Below the pieces are notes generated by a model. That model was not told the origin of the DNA. It ran no database searches and worked only from the letters and a program-made list of their open reading frames with translations. Made by a program: the position numbers and the translations under genes. 49,831 bases of DNA from a virus. The stretch's first letter is position 1, and every line of letters begins with the position of its first letter. This document shows, piece by piece, positions 1-6,154 of this stretch. The stretch is from the IMG/VR virus record IMGVR_UViG_3300046780_001027, positions 1 to 49,831 of that record. One strand, given 5' to 3'.

Positions 1-65
1 CCGGCGTCGTCCACGTCGAAGCCGTGGACGCGGATGAAGGTGGGGCTGGGGAACGGAGCGAGCAT
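1..65 (-). CDS. Partial leftward gene, 5' end only
   Basis: An ATG at 65 on the minus strand is preceded by a good ribosome binding site (GGGAGGT) and opens a frame running off base 1. Only the first 21 residues are visible (MLAPFPSPTFIRVHGFDVDD and one more). No family can be assigned. It diverges from the lysis-side cluster that begins at 137, so it would belong to the module lying beyond the left edge. Confidence 0.5.
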   Translation of the reverse strand, partial: MLAPFPSPTFIRVHGFDVDDA

Positions 66-136
66 GGGACCTCCCGATCCGCCGTCGCGGCGAATCTATA
101 GATCGGATATCCTATCCACGAATCGTGGAGGTCAGC
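66..136. promoter_or_regulatory. Divergent promoter region with two inverted repeats
   Basis: This AT-richer gap separates a leftward start at 65 from a rightward start at 137. It holds a perfect palindrome ATCTATAGAT (94-103) and an inverted repeat CCACG-AAT-CGTGG (116-128), with TATCCT-like hexamers between them. Promoters for both directions and a regulator site are likely; no exact -35/-10 pair is claimed. Confidence 0.4.
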
Positions 137-412
137 GTGAGCGCCATTCTGTCCGTGTTGCCGGTCAGCGACCTGGAGGAGCTCGCGCTGCAGGCCTTGC
201 AGTCCAAGCTCACCGTCGACGAGGTCGTCGACGAACTCGTGAAGATCGCGATGGCGCTCAAGCTGACGAGCCGGATCAAGCAGCCGTGGCGGAGCATCGT
301 CGAGAAGGCCGAGAAGCCCGCGCTGACCTTCGTGATCCGGGGCATCGTCTCCGTCGCCGAGGGCAAGCTGATCGAGGCGGGCGTGCTCCCGGCCCCCGCG
401 CTGGCGGCCTGA
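137..412 (+). CDS. Small hypothetical protein, 91 aa, first gene of the lysis-side cluster
   Basis: The GTG at 137 is chosen because GGAGGT at 127-132 precedes it; an in-frame GTG at 125 lacks such a site. The protein is rich in Leu, Val and Ala, with amphipathic helices (residues about 8-40) and a more hydrophobic C-terminal half. There is no clear signal peptide. It sits directly upstream of two tiny membrane proteins and in the same cluster as the endolysin, so a role at lysis or in the membrane is plausible by context only. I do not recognise the family. Confidence 0.65.
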   Translation: MSAILSVLPVSDLEELALQALQSKLTVDEVVDELVKIAMALKLTSRIKQPWRSIVEKAEKPALTFVIRGIVSVAEGKLIEAGVLPAPALAA

Positions 413-413
413 C

Positions 414-506
414 GTGGCGCTGGCCACCCTCCTCGGCTGGGGTGTTGTCGCGGGGGTCGTGGGCGCCTTCGCGGGGGTCGTCTACGCCCACCTGAGGGGG
501 CTCTGA
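414..506 (+). CDS. 30-aa single-pass membrane peptide (holin-like by context)
   Basis: A GTG at 414 follows the previous stop by one base. The peptide is almost entirely one hydrophobic segment (residues about 3-24) with a short basic tail ending AHLRGL. Its stop overlaps the next ATG (TGATG at 504-508). Its size and place upstream of an endolysin suggest a holin, antiholin or spanin-like accessory, but 30 residues do not allow a family call. Confidence 0.5.
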   Translation: MALATLLGWGVVAGVVGAFAGVVYAHLRGL

Positions 507-613
507 TGGACGCTCCTGCGCTGGAGCGCTGGGTCGCCTCGATCGTGGCGCTGTGTCTGGGCGTGGCGCTCGGGGTCGGCGTCACCTGCGGCGTCGTGTG
601 GCTGCTGACGTGA
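506..613 (+). CDS. 35-aa single-pass membrane peptide (holin-like by context)
   Basis: The ATG at 506 overlaps the preceding stop. A short polar N-terminus (MDAPALERW) is followed by one long hydrophobic stretch of about 22 residues containing two cysteines. The stop overlaps the GTG of the next gene by four bases. With the preceding peptide it forms a pair of tiny membrane proteins before the endolysin; a holin/antiholin pair is a guess from context. Confidence 0.5.
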   Translation: MDAPALERWVASIVALCLGVALGVGVTCGVVWLLT

Positions 614-1215
614 GGCGCGTCCGCACGTTGGCGCTGATCGGGAGTGCGGTGCAGCTCCGCACCTACTGGGGCGAGGGCTGTCCGGGGAGCGGCTACCACA
701 ACGCGATGGGGCGCGTACTCGAGCAGATCCCGGAGACTGACCGGGAGACGCGAGACGCGCTCGGTCGGCGGTGGTTCGGCCAGGAGATCCAGGCGGGCGA
801 CTGGCCCACCCACTGCGCCTACTGCGGCGAGCGTGCGCCGGAGACCGCGAATCGGCAGGTCTTCCCGTCGCTCGTGTACCGCGCGCCCGATGGGGAGACG
901 ATCTACGGCCGCGCGTTCCAGCGCGGCGACCTGTACCCGAGCCCGTGCTGGCGTACGCAGGCCGTTGGCGCCTGCGAGTGGGACAACTGCAACGGCACCC
1001 ACTGGACGCTGATCCTGCCCAACGGGCACTCCTGGGACATGTCCAGTCGCGCCTCCAACTGCACGATGCCGCAGGACCGCCAGCACCGCTGTTGGGTGCT
1101 CCACGGCGACCCGCCGCACTCCGCCGACAAGGCGGGGCACACCTGCGCCGCCGGCGCAGGCTCGATCCAGTCGGGCGACTTCCACGGGTTCTACCGAGAC
1201 GGGGAGATCGCGTGA
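610..1215 (+). CDS. Cys/His-rich conserved phage protein, 201 aa
   Basis: The start is the GTG at 610, overlapping the upstream stop. The protein has many Cys and His residues: CAYCGERAP near residue 74, then a block resembling DNCNGTHW, NGHSWDMSSRASNCTMP and HRCWVLHG, and ends with GAGSIQSGDFHGFYRDG. From memory this pattern resembles a hypothetical protein seen in many phages of high-GC hosts; its function is unknown. The paired cysteines suggest structural zinc. It sits in a rightward run with four-base overlaps. Confidence 0.75.
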   Translation: MRRVRTLALIGSAVQLRTYWGEGCPGSGYHNAMGRVLEQIPETDRETRDALGRRWFGQEIQAGDWPTHCAYCGERAPETANRQVFPSLVYRAPDGETIYGRAFQRGDLYPSPCWRTQAVGACEWDNCNGTHWTLILPNGHSWDMSSRASNCTMPQDRQHRCWVLHGDPPHSADKAGHTCAAGAGSIQSGDFHGFYRDGEIA

Positions 1216-1775
1216 AGCGCTGGCTCGCGATCGCGGGGATCCTGCTCGCCGGACTCGCGCTGATCGTCGCGATGTCGGCGCTCGCGGCCCCGCCGGCTCC
1301 GGTGCCGTCGGTCGCGGCGCCACCGGCCCCGGTGCCGACGTGGCCCCCGCCCGAGGTCTCGGACCACGGACCCCTGCCGGTGGACCCTTCTTCGCCCCCT
1401 CCGACGTCCGAGCCGCCTGCCCGTGCGACCAGCGACGCTCCGTCGGAGGGGGCGGACACCGTCGGGACCGACTTCCTCGGGTGGGTCACGGCGCTGCTCA
1501 AGCTCGCGACGGCGTTCGGCGCCGGGACCGGGGCCGGTGGGCTCGGCTACCACCTCACCTGTCGCCGGGATCAGCTCTCGCTGACCCGGGGCCCGATGGA
1601 CTGGGCCAACCTGCGGTCCGACCTCGACGAGACCCGGACGCTGCTGCGCGAGGTCCAGCCTCTTCTGGAGGCGATACAACCCGCTCCTTCGATCCCACCC
1701 GGCCCTTCCGCCTCGTCTCCGAGGCCGCCGAAGCCGCCGGACACGCTCACCCCTCCCGACGTGGTCCCGCTGTGA
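1212..1775 (+). CDS. Membrane-anchored proline-rich protein, 187 aa
   Basis: The GTG at 1212 overlaps the upstream TGA. Residues about 4-24 form a signal-like hydrophobic segment after a basic start (VKRW). A long Pro/Ala/Ser-rich linker follows (about 25-80), then a second hydrophobic stretch near 100-115 with a Gly-rich GAGTGAGG patch, then a coiled-coil-like region and a Pro-rich tail. The layout of an anchored segment plus extended linker is typical of spanin-like or cell-envelope proteins, but no lipobox is visible. Confidence 0.65.
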   Translation: MKRWLAIAGILLAGLALIVAMSALAAPPAPVPSVAAPPAPVPTWPPPEVSDHGPLPVDPSSPPPTSEPPARATSDAPSEGADTVGTDFLGWVTALLKLATAFGAGTGAGGLGYHLTCRRDQLSLTRGPMDWANLRSDLDETRTLLREVQPLLEAIQPAPSIPPGPSASSPRPPKPPDTLTPPDVVPL

Positions 1776-2128
1776 GCCCGAGCCCGGACGTCCTGCAGCG
1801 ACTCCGGGACCGTCTCAACGCCGGGCTGCTGCCGGCGGCCGGGGGCGCGCTCCACCGCGGGCCGATGATCGCCCCGGACGGCCGACAGGTCAGCGAGGCC
1901 GAGGCGCTGGTGCTGCGGGCCTACCGGCTCGACTGCGAGCTCGAGATCCTGATCGAGCTCGGCCGGGGGCCCGACAACGTGTTGGACCTGGACCGGCCGA
2001 TCTCGCCCTGGGCACCCGTCGTGGTGTTGTCGCTGGCCGTCGGGCTGTTGGTCGTCCACGTCGTCTCACTGGCCTTCGAGTCGCTCTCGCTGCTGGTGGT
2101 CCTGGCGCTGATCTGGGCGAGGACCTGA
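1772..2128 (+). CDS. Small membrane protein, 118 aa
   Basis: The GTG at 1772 overlaps the upstream stop. The N-terminal 70 residues are soluble and charged. Two hydrophobic segments make up residues about 77-95 and 98-115 in a tight hairpin. That topology is compatible with a two-pass holin, but the hydrophilic N-terminal domain is longer than usual. It directly precedes the endolysin gene. Confidence 0.65.
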   Translation: MSPSPDVLQRLRDRLNAGLLPAAGGALHRGPMIAPDGRQVSEAEALVLRAYRLDCELEILIELGRGPDNVLDLDRPISPWAPVVVLSLAVGLLVVHVVSLAFESLSLLVVLALIWART

Positions 2129-2131
2129 GGG

Positions 2132-2764
2132 ATGTGCATGTCTCGCTGGTGGCAACGCCGTGTCGGAGCCGCCGATCCGCTGGTCGGGGCGCCCGTGCTC
2201 GTGTCGGAGACCCCGACCCCCACACCCGCGCCGGTGCCGGTGATCCCACCCCCCGTGGCGCCGGCACCGGCGTTGGTCCCGACGCCCGCCGGCGTGTGGT
2301 GGTGCGCGCAGTTCCCGGGGAGCAACCGGCTGGAGGACCTCGCCGAGCCGTTCCGCGAGGACGTTGAGCGGTTCGTGGCCGACCTCCGGGCGCGTGGCTG
2401 CACGGTCGAGATCACCGCGACGCGCCGCCCCGAGCAGCGCGCCTGGCTCATGCGCCAGTGCTGGGACATCGTCCACGGGCTCGTGCGGCTCGACGAGGTC
2501 CCGGTGCGGCCGGACATCCCGGTCCAGCCCTGGACGCTCGTGGGGGCGCTCGACATGCGCGCCGAGTACGGGCTCGTCTACCAGCCCGCGCTCGACTCGC
2601 TCCACATCCGCGGGCTCGCGCTCGATATGCACGTCCACGACTGGATGGGTTCCGACGCCGACCTCTGGGCGCTGGGGGCGTCGTTCGACGTCCTCAAGCT
2701 CATTACCGATCCGACCCACCAGCGCACCAGCGACGCCGTTCACTGGTCGTCCACGGGGCACTGA
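2132..2764 (+). CDS. Endolysin, M15/VanY-type peptidase
   Basis: This 210-aa protein has a Pro-rich N-terminal region (about residues 25-50) and a C-terminal zinc peptidase domain. The M15 signature is visible as SLHIRGLALDMHV (about 154-166, the S-x-H-x-x-G-x-A-x-D pattern) and a second metal-ligand motif DAVHWS near the end. Such enzymes cut peptide cross-links of peptidoglycan and serve as phage endolysins. The N-terminus lacks a clear signal peptide, so export would depend on holin-type neighbours. The family call rests on these motifs. Confidence 0.75.
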   Translation: MCMSRWWQRRVGAADPLVGAPVLVSETPTPTPAPVPVIPPPVAPAPALVPTPAGVWWCAQFPGSNRLEDLAEPFREDVERFVADLRARGCTVEITATRRPEQRAWLMRQCWDIVHGLVRLDEVPVRPDIPVQPWTLVGALDMRAEYGLVYQPALDSLHIRGLALDMHVHDWMGSDADLWALGASFDVLKLITDPTHQRTSDAVHWSSTGH

Positions 2765-2766
2765 CG

Positions 2767-3069
2767 ATGATCGAAGGCACCGAGCCCGACCCGGGGCCCA
2801 CCTACTCCTCGGAGGTGACGCTCTCGGACGAGGGGCCGGCCCCCGACGATGCGGCGGAGGGCGTACTGCTCCACCGCCGCGTCCCGAGCCGGGCCGGGCT
2901 GCCGCTGACCGAGGCGGTGGGTCGGCTCGTCGAGCGGCTGGGCAAGGCCGAGGTGAGGCTCCACCGGCTGGAGGTCGCCGGCGGGGTCGTGGCCGGCGTA
3001 CTGCTCGGGGTCGTGGGGCTGGCGCTCGCGGAGGCGGTGCTGCTCGTCGTACTGTGGAGGGGGCTGTGA
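2767..3069 (+). CDS. Small coiled-coil membrane protein, 100 aa
   Basis: The ATG at 2767 follows the endolysin stop by two bases. An acidic N-terminus (about 1-35) is followed by a coiled-coil-like stretch with Leu heptads (about 42-70) and a C-terminal transmembrane segment (about 73-97). Placement immediately after the endolysin fits a holin or spanin role. No family is recognised. Confidence 0.65.
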   Translation: MIEGTEPDPGPTYSSEVTLSDEGPAPDDAAEGVLLHRRVPSRAGLPLTEAVGRLVERLGKAEVRLHRLEVAGGVVAGVLLGVVGLALAEAVLLVVLWRGL

Positions 3070-3401
3070 CCAGCGGGACCGTCGCCTACCTGAAGAAGCA
3101 CCTGGACCCGCGCCCACTGTCGATCACGGCCAACTCCGAGGCCGAGGGCGTCTTCGACCGAGACAGCGCGTACCGCGACCAGACCCAGAGGACCCGCAAC
3201 GTCGTCCGCGGGATCCTCGAGGAGTTCGAGCGGCAGGCGGTCCCGGACGACACCCTCGTGCCTGCGCTGCCGACGCCCGAGGACCGGTGGGCGTGGCTGT
3301 CGAACGCGGTCAAGGGCGGGATCGTCGGCGCGGCGCTGGCGCTCCATCTCGTCGAGGTGACCGTGATCGCGTGGCTGGTCCTCGACGCGGCGCGGCGCTA
3401 G
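3066..3401 (+). CDS. 111-aa protein with C-terminal membrane anchor
   Basis: The GTG at 3066 overlaps the upstream stop. The charged N-terminal 75 residues include LKKHL and several Arg/Glu-rich helices; residues about 83-105 are hydrophobic (IVGAALALHLVEVTVIAWLV). This is a soluble domain held at the membrane by a C-terminal helix. It ends the rightward lysis cluster; its stop at 3399-3401 overlaps the convergent gene's stop by four bases. Confidence 0.65.
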   Translation: MTSGTVAYLKKHLDPRPLSITANSEAEGVFDRDSAYRDQTQRTRNVVRGILEEFERQAVPDDTLVPALPTPEDRWAWLSNAVKGGIVGAALALHLVEVTVIAWLVLDAARR

Positions 3402-3643
3402 CCCTTGCGGCGGTAGATCGCCTCGAACCCGCGACCGTCGCCCGCGTCGATGAACTGGACGGGCTCGCCGCACCACGCGCTGACGATCTCGTCGGAGGGC
3501 CACTCAGGCGCGACGTAGTCGCCGCGCGCGTCGACCCGCTCGGCCTCCGACGCCTCGGTCAGCGACACGCTGTAGCGGGTCTCGCCCTCGGTGATCTCGG
3601 CCAGCGGCTCGACCACGAACTCCATCCCGTTCCACTGCGGCAT
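3398..3643 (-). CDS. Small acidic hypothetical protein, 81 aa
   Basis: The ATG at 3643 is preceded by AGGAGGACGAG, the same leader found at two other cassette genes in the window. The protein is acidic and probably beta-rich, with no recognised motif. It is the last of three small leftward cassettes, each separated by a GC hairpin and an AATTTAC element. Confidence 0.65.
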   Translation of the reverse strand: MPQWNGMEFVVEPLAEITEGETRYSVSLTEASEAERVDARGDYVAPEWPSDEIVSAWCGEPVQFIDAGDGRGFEAIYRRKG

Positions 3644-3672
3644 CTCGTCCTCCTGTGCCGCGGAAGTGCGGC

Positions 3673-3693
3673 GTAAATTGCCCCTCTCGGGGC
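3673..3693 (-). terminator. Hairpin plus AATTTAC element, copy 1
   Basis: On the minus strand GCCCC-GAGA-GGGGC forms a stable stem and is followed by AATTTAC. It sits just after the stop of the 3699-3908 gene. The same 21 bases recur exactly at 3941-3961. It may act as an intrinsic terminator or an mRNA 3'-end/processing element; the T-tract is short, so termination is only probable. Confidence 0.55.
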
Positions 3694-3698
3694 GCTCG

Positions 3699-3908
3699 CT
3701 ACGCCTGGACCGTCTCGCGCGCGGCCAGCGCGAAGAGCTCGGCCTCGGTCAGCGAGCGGCCGATCCGGCGCTCGATGGTCTCGAGCAGGTGGCTCGACGA
3801 AGCAGGGTTGCCGCGGATGCTCGCGACGGTCTCCCCGTCGACGAGCGCCACGAGCGCGTTGCGGTCGGTCGGGAAGCGGGGGTCGGCCGTGATCTGGATC
3901 GTGGTCAT
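3699..3908 (-). CDS. 69-aa hypothetical cassette protein
   Basis: The ATG at 3908 follows GAGAGGACACC. The protein begins MTTIQITADPRFPTDRNALV and has a charged C-terminal helix (LTEAELFALAARETVQA). No family is recognised. It lies between two identical hairpin elements, as an independent expression cassette. Confidence 0.6.
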   Translation of the reverse strand: MTTIQITADPRFPTDRNALVALVDGETVASIRGNPASSSHLLETIERRIGRSLTEAELFALAARETVQA

Positions 3909-3940
3909 GGTGTCCTCTCGGTTGCCGGCGGGATTGCCGG

Positions 3941-3961
3941 GTAAATTGCCCCTCTCGGGGC
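3941..3961 (-). terminator. Hairpin plus AATTTAC element, copy 2
   Basis: An exact 21-base duplicate of 3673-3693, placed seven bases after the stop of the 3968-4156 gene: stem GCCCC/GGGGC, loop GAGA, then AATTTAC. Its position between each cassette and the next argues for a 3'-end function. Confidence 0.55.
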
Positions 3962-3967
3962 CTCTCG

Positions 3968-4156
3968 TCAGAACAGGACCACCCCGACCAGGTCCGAGGC
4001 GCCGACCACCCGGAGGTCGGTCCGCCAGGCGCGGGGGAGCGGGCTCCAGGTCCGGGCGCGGGCCCAGATGTGGGGCTCGTTCTGGCGGCGGGCGAGGGTC
4101 GCGGCGTTCGCGAGGGTCACGAGGCGGCGGTACTGGGTGCGGGTCACGGTGAGCAT
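3968..4156 (-). CDS. 62-aa hypothetical cassette protein
   Basis: The ATG at 4156 follows CATCGGAGGACGAG, a leader identical to that of the gene at 36177. The protein starts MLTVTRTQYRRLVTLANAAT and looks like a short N-terminal helix followed by a Trp/Arg-rich stretch. Its promoter contains the 20-bp operator at 4182-4201, so it is probably controlled by the HTH protein encoded just upstream (4225-4518). Confidence 0.6.
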   Translation of the reverse strand: MLTVTRTQYRRLVTLANAATLARRQNEPHIWARARTWSPLPRAWRTDLRVVGASDLVGVVLF

Positions 4157-4176
4157 CTCGTCCTCCGATGCACTTA

Positions 4177-4204
4177 CTGTTACACGGAACCGGTTCAGTG
4201 TCCA
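4177..4204 (-). promoter_or_regulatory. Promoter with embedded 20-bp palindromic operator (site 1)
   Basis: Minus strand: -35 TGGACA (4204-4199), 16-base spacer, -10 TAACAG (4182-4177). The spacer is occupied by the near-perfect palindrome whose plus-strand form is ACACGGAACCGGTTCAGTGT (4182-4201). A repressor bound there would block the promoter. The same arrangement recurs at 4538-4565. Confidence 0.6.
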
Positions 4205-4224
4205 CAGAAAAGTGCAGAGGAAGA

Positions 4225-4518
4225 TCACTGCTCGGCGAGAACCCGGTGGACGTACCGCTCGGAGCATCCGATCTCGGCCGCGATCTGGCGGATCGTCGGC
4301 CGGGGATCGCGAGCGGCGGCCTCCCGGATCCGGTCCCGCCTCGCCTCCGCCTCGACGGTCCGCGCGGGCCCGGTGCGGTTCGCGGGGGCGGCGGCGATCC
4401 CGAGCCGGTCCCGGACCCACTCCTGCCAGGACTGGCCCGAGGCCGCTTGACGCGCGATCACCTCGGCGCGCTGCTCGGCGGTCACCAGGATCGGGGGGAG
4501 CCGCTGGTCACGCTTCAT
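4225..4518 (-). CDS. Small HTH DNA-binding protein, probable autoregulator
   Basis: A 97-aa basic protein. The C-terminal 25 residues form a helix-turn-helix of resolvase/Hin-like type: PTIRQIAAEIGCSERYVHRV. The middle is Arg/Glu-rich and could dimerise. The gene is bracketed by two copies of a 20-bp palindrome, one in its own promoter region (4543-4562) and one in the promoter of the downstream gene (4182-4201), so autoregulation is the simplest reading. The ATG at 4518 follows an AGGAGG site. Confidence 0.65.
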   Translation of the reverse strand: MKRDQRLPPILVTAEQRAEVIARQAASGQSWQEWVRDRLGIAAAPANRTGPARTVEAEARRDRIREAAARDPRPTIRQIAAEIGCSERYVHRVLAEQ

Positions 4519-4537
4519 GGGGCCTCCTCGTCTAGAG

Positions 4538-4565
4538 GAGTCACACGGAACCGGTTCGGTGTCCA
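4538..4565 (-). promoter_or_regulatory. Promoter region with 20-bp palindromic operator (site 2)
   Basis: The palindrome ACACGGAACCGGTTCGGTGT (4543-4562) differs from site 1 at one base. On the minus strand TGGACA (4565-4560) again serves as a -35 sixteen bases from a weaker -10 (TGACTC, 4543-4538). It drives the HTH gene at 4225-4518. Confidence 0.55.
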
Positions 4566-4566
4566 G

Positions 4567-4743
4567 TCAGCCCCGCGCCCGCCCGATCTGCCGCACCAGC
4601 GCCGTCCGGGCCTCCTCGGTGAGCGTCTCGGGCCGGTGCTGGGCCAGGAGCGCCTGGATCGCGAGCCGGTCCAGCCCGAGCGCCCAAAGGGCGGCGAGGA
4701 ACCTCTCTCGTTGCTGCTCCGAGCAAGCGGCCCCGGGGCTCAC
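4567..4743 (-). CDS. 58-aa hypothetical protein
   Basis: The GTG at 4743 overlaps the stop of the upstream gene. The protein is helical (residues about 5-35, Leu-rich) and ends in a basic tail RQIGRARG. It is the last gene of the long leftward operon before the HTH cassette. No family is recognised. Confidence 0.5.
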   Translation of the reverse strand: MSPGAACSEQQRERFLAALWALGLDRLAIQALLAQHRPETLTEEARTALVRQIGRARG

Positions 4744-5138
4744 ACCTGCACCCAGTTCTCGGGGTCGTTCAGCTCCTCGGCGGTCAAGCCCTCGCGAGTC
4801 GGCGCGAACGCCGCGAACCGCTCGAACTCCCGACCGTACCCACCACCCGAGGACCTCGTAGCGGTCCGCATCGGGCAGCGCGCGATCCCCTTCAGGTGCC
4901 GGTTCGGGTTGTCGGGCTCGTACCGGACGCGGGCCCCGATCGGGAGCACTTCGGGACGGTTCGCGAGGCCGCGGAGCGGGCAGCCGACCCAGCCGCCCTG
5001 ACGGCACGCGAGCGCCACCGCAGCCCGCTGATCGGGCGCCTCGACGACGGTGCCGACGCTCTGCCCCCAGCGCTCCGGGTAGTCGAAGAGGACCTCGTAG
5101 CGGCCGTTCACGTCTGGGAGGAGGAGCGGGAGGATCAT
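4740..5138 (-). CDS. 132-aa hypothetical protein
   Basis: It begins MILPLLLPDVNGRYEVLFDY; the ATG at 5138 has GAGGAGCGGGAGG upstream and overlaps the stop of the membrane protein gene before it. Residues 15-70 look like a small beta domain (VGTVVEAPDQRAAV), followed by GARVRYEPDNPNRHLKG and a C-terminal acidic end. No recognised family. Confidence 0.6.
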   Translation of the reverse strand: MILPLLLPDVNGRYEVLFDYPERWGQSVGTVVEAPDQRAAVALACRQGGWVGCPLRGLANRPEVLPIGARVRYEPDNPNRHLKGIARCPMRTATRSSGGGYGREFERFAAFAPTREGLTAEELNDPENWVQV

Positions 5139-6154
5139 CGGCTCACCCGCCACGCCCAGCCCGCGAGGACGAGGCCGAGGCCCACATCGGCGCCGTAGTG
5201 GGCCCCGACCGGGACCGCGGTCCCGACGAGCACGATCGCCCAGGCACCCGCGACCACGCGGACCCACCCGGGCGGGCTCGCGAGCCAGAGCAGCGCCCCG
5301 GACACGGCATGAAAACTGGGGGCCGCCACGAGCCCCGGGATCCCTTCCGAGTACGTCCACGTCGCCCCGGCGCGGAGCTCCGCCCACCCCGGCGCGGACC
5401 CGGCCGCGCAGCCCACGCTGTCCGCGGGACCGGCGGCCGGGGCGAGTACGTAGAGCACGATCCCAACGAGGCCGGCTGCGACGAACGCGTCGCCGACCCG
5501 GTGGATCCCCGGCGCCTGCGACCAGGCGAGGTAGGCGAGGAGGGCGATCAGCGCGAGCTGGCCGGAGTTGTAGCCTGCGACGGCGACGCTCCAGAGGTGG
5601 TGAGTCTGCAGCCAGGCCGCGGCCTCGACCGGCGCGGTCGGGTCCGGCCAGCCGAGCGGGGCGTCGGCAAGCGGCCCGGTGTAGGGCGTGGCGTAGACCG
5701 ACGCGAAGAGGACGAGCAGCATCGCGGCCCACGTTCTCGAGAGGGCGAGGGCGAACCGGGCGAGGCGCGGAGCGCTTAGACGCTCGAGCGCCAGCCCGCA
5801 GAGGGCGACGACGGCGACGGCGGCCCAGAGCCGGAACCCGAAGGAGAGCGCCACCTGCGCGGGGCTGCAGCCGGCGCCGAGGAGGTCCGCGGTGAGGAGG
5901 AGAACCCAGGGGGGAGCCCGCTCCGGGCTGCGCACACCGGCCGCACACCACCCACGAAAACGGGCACCCCAGGAACGGTTACGAGACCCCAGGACCGAGG
6001 ACGCGAGCCACGCGGGCGCGACGAGATCGGCGTTCGGACCGGTCCGGGTTCGATTCCCATGACCTGCCGCCACATACTGTTCTGGTGCGGATCCTGGGGT
6101 CGTGCGCACACCGCTGCGCACCCCTACCGCACACGCATCAGAATCGGCGTTCAT
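5135..6154 (-). CDS. PAP2-like multi-pass membrane protein
   Basis: The C-terminal 240 residues contain about six transmembrane helices and the PAP2/phosphatase hallmarks PSFHAVSG and VPVGAHYGADVGLG (two catalytic His and an Asp), as in lipid phosphatases or transferases of the PAP2_3 type. The ATG at 6154 has a strong GAGGAGG site and an ATGA overlap with the integrase stop, giving 339 aa. However, residues 1-70 look non-coding and span the putative attP, so a GTG at 5935 (266 aa) is the alternative start. The likely role is envelope or lipid modification; the substrate is unknown. Confidence 0.6.
   Translation of the reverse strand: MNADSDACAVGVRSGVRTTPGSAPEQYVAAGHGNRTRTGPNADLVAPAWLASSVLGSRNRSWGARFRGWCAAGVRSPERAPPWVLLLTADLLGAGCSPAQVALSFGFRLWAAVAVVALCGLALERLSAPRLARFALALSRTWAAMLLVLFASVYATPYTGPLADAPLGWPDPTAPVEAAAWLQTHHLWSVAVAGYNSGQLALIALLAYLAWSQAPGIHRVGDAFVAAGLVGIVLYVLAPAAGPADSVGCAAGSAPGWAELRAGATWTYSEGIPGLVAAPSFHAVSGALLWLASPPGWVRVVAGAWAIVLVGTAVPVGAHYGADVGLGLVLAGWAWRVSR
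5929..6113. other. attP: Candidate phage attachment site (attP) with arm-type repeats
   Basis: Next to the integrase gene, two direct copies of ACCCCAGGA (5966-5974, 5986-5994, exactly 20 bp apart) face one inverted copy TCCTGGGGT (6092-6100). An 11-bp repeat TGCGCACACCG flanks these outside (5929-5939, 6103-6113). Between the arms lies a tRNA T-arm-like core, GGGTTCGATTCCCAT (6046-6060), beside a perfect 12-bp palindrome CGGACCGGTCCG (6035-6046). This P-core-P' layout is typical of tyrosine-integrase attP sites that recombine into a tRNA 3' end. Confidence 0.65.

Noticed and set aside
482-1501. Long leftward frames opposite the lysis cluster
   Set aside because: They are antisense shadows typical of GC-rich DNA; the rightward frames have four-base overlaps and ribosome sites, these do not.
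6030-6075. A tRNA gene on the plus strand
   Set aside because: Only a T-arm-like segment is present; the T-stem pairs at just three positions and no acceptor, D- or anticodon arms can be drawn. Interpreted as part of the attP core.
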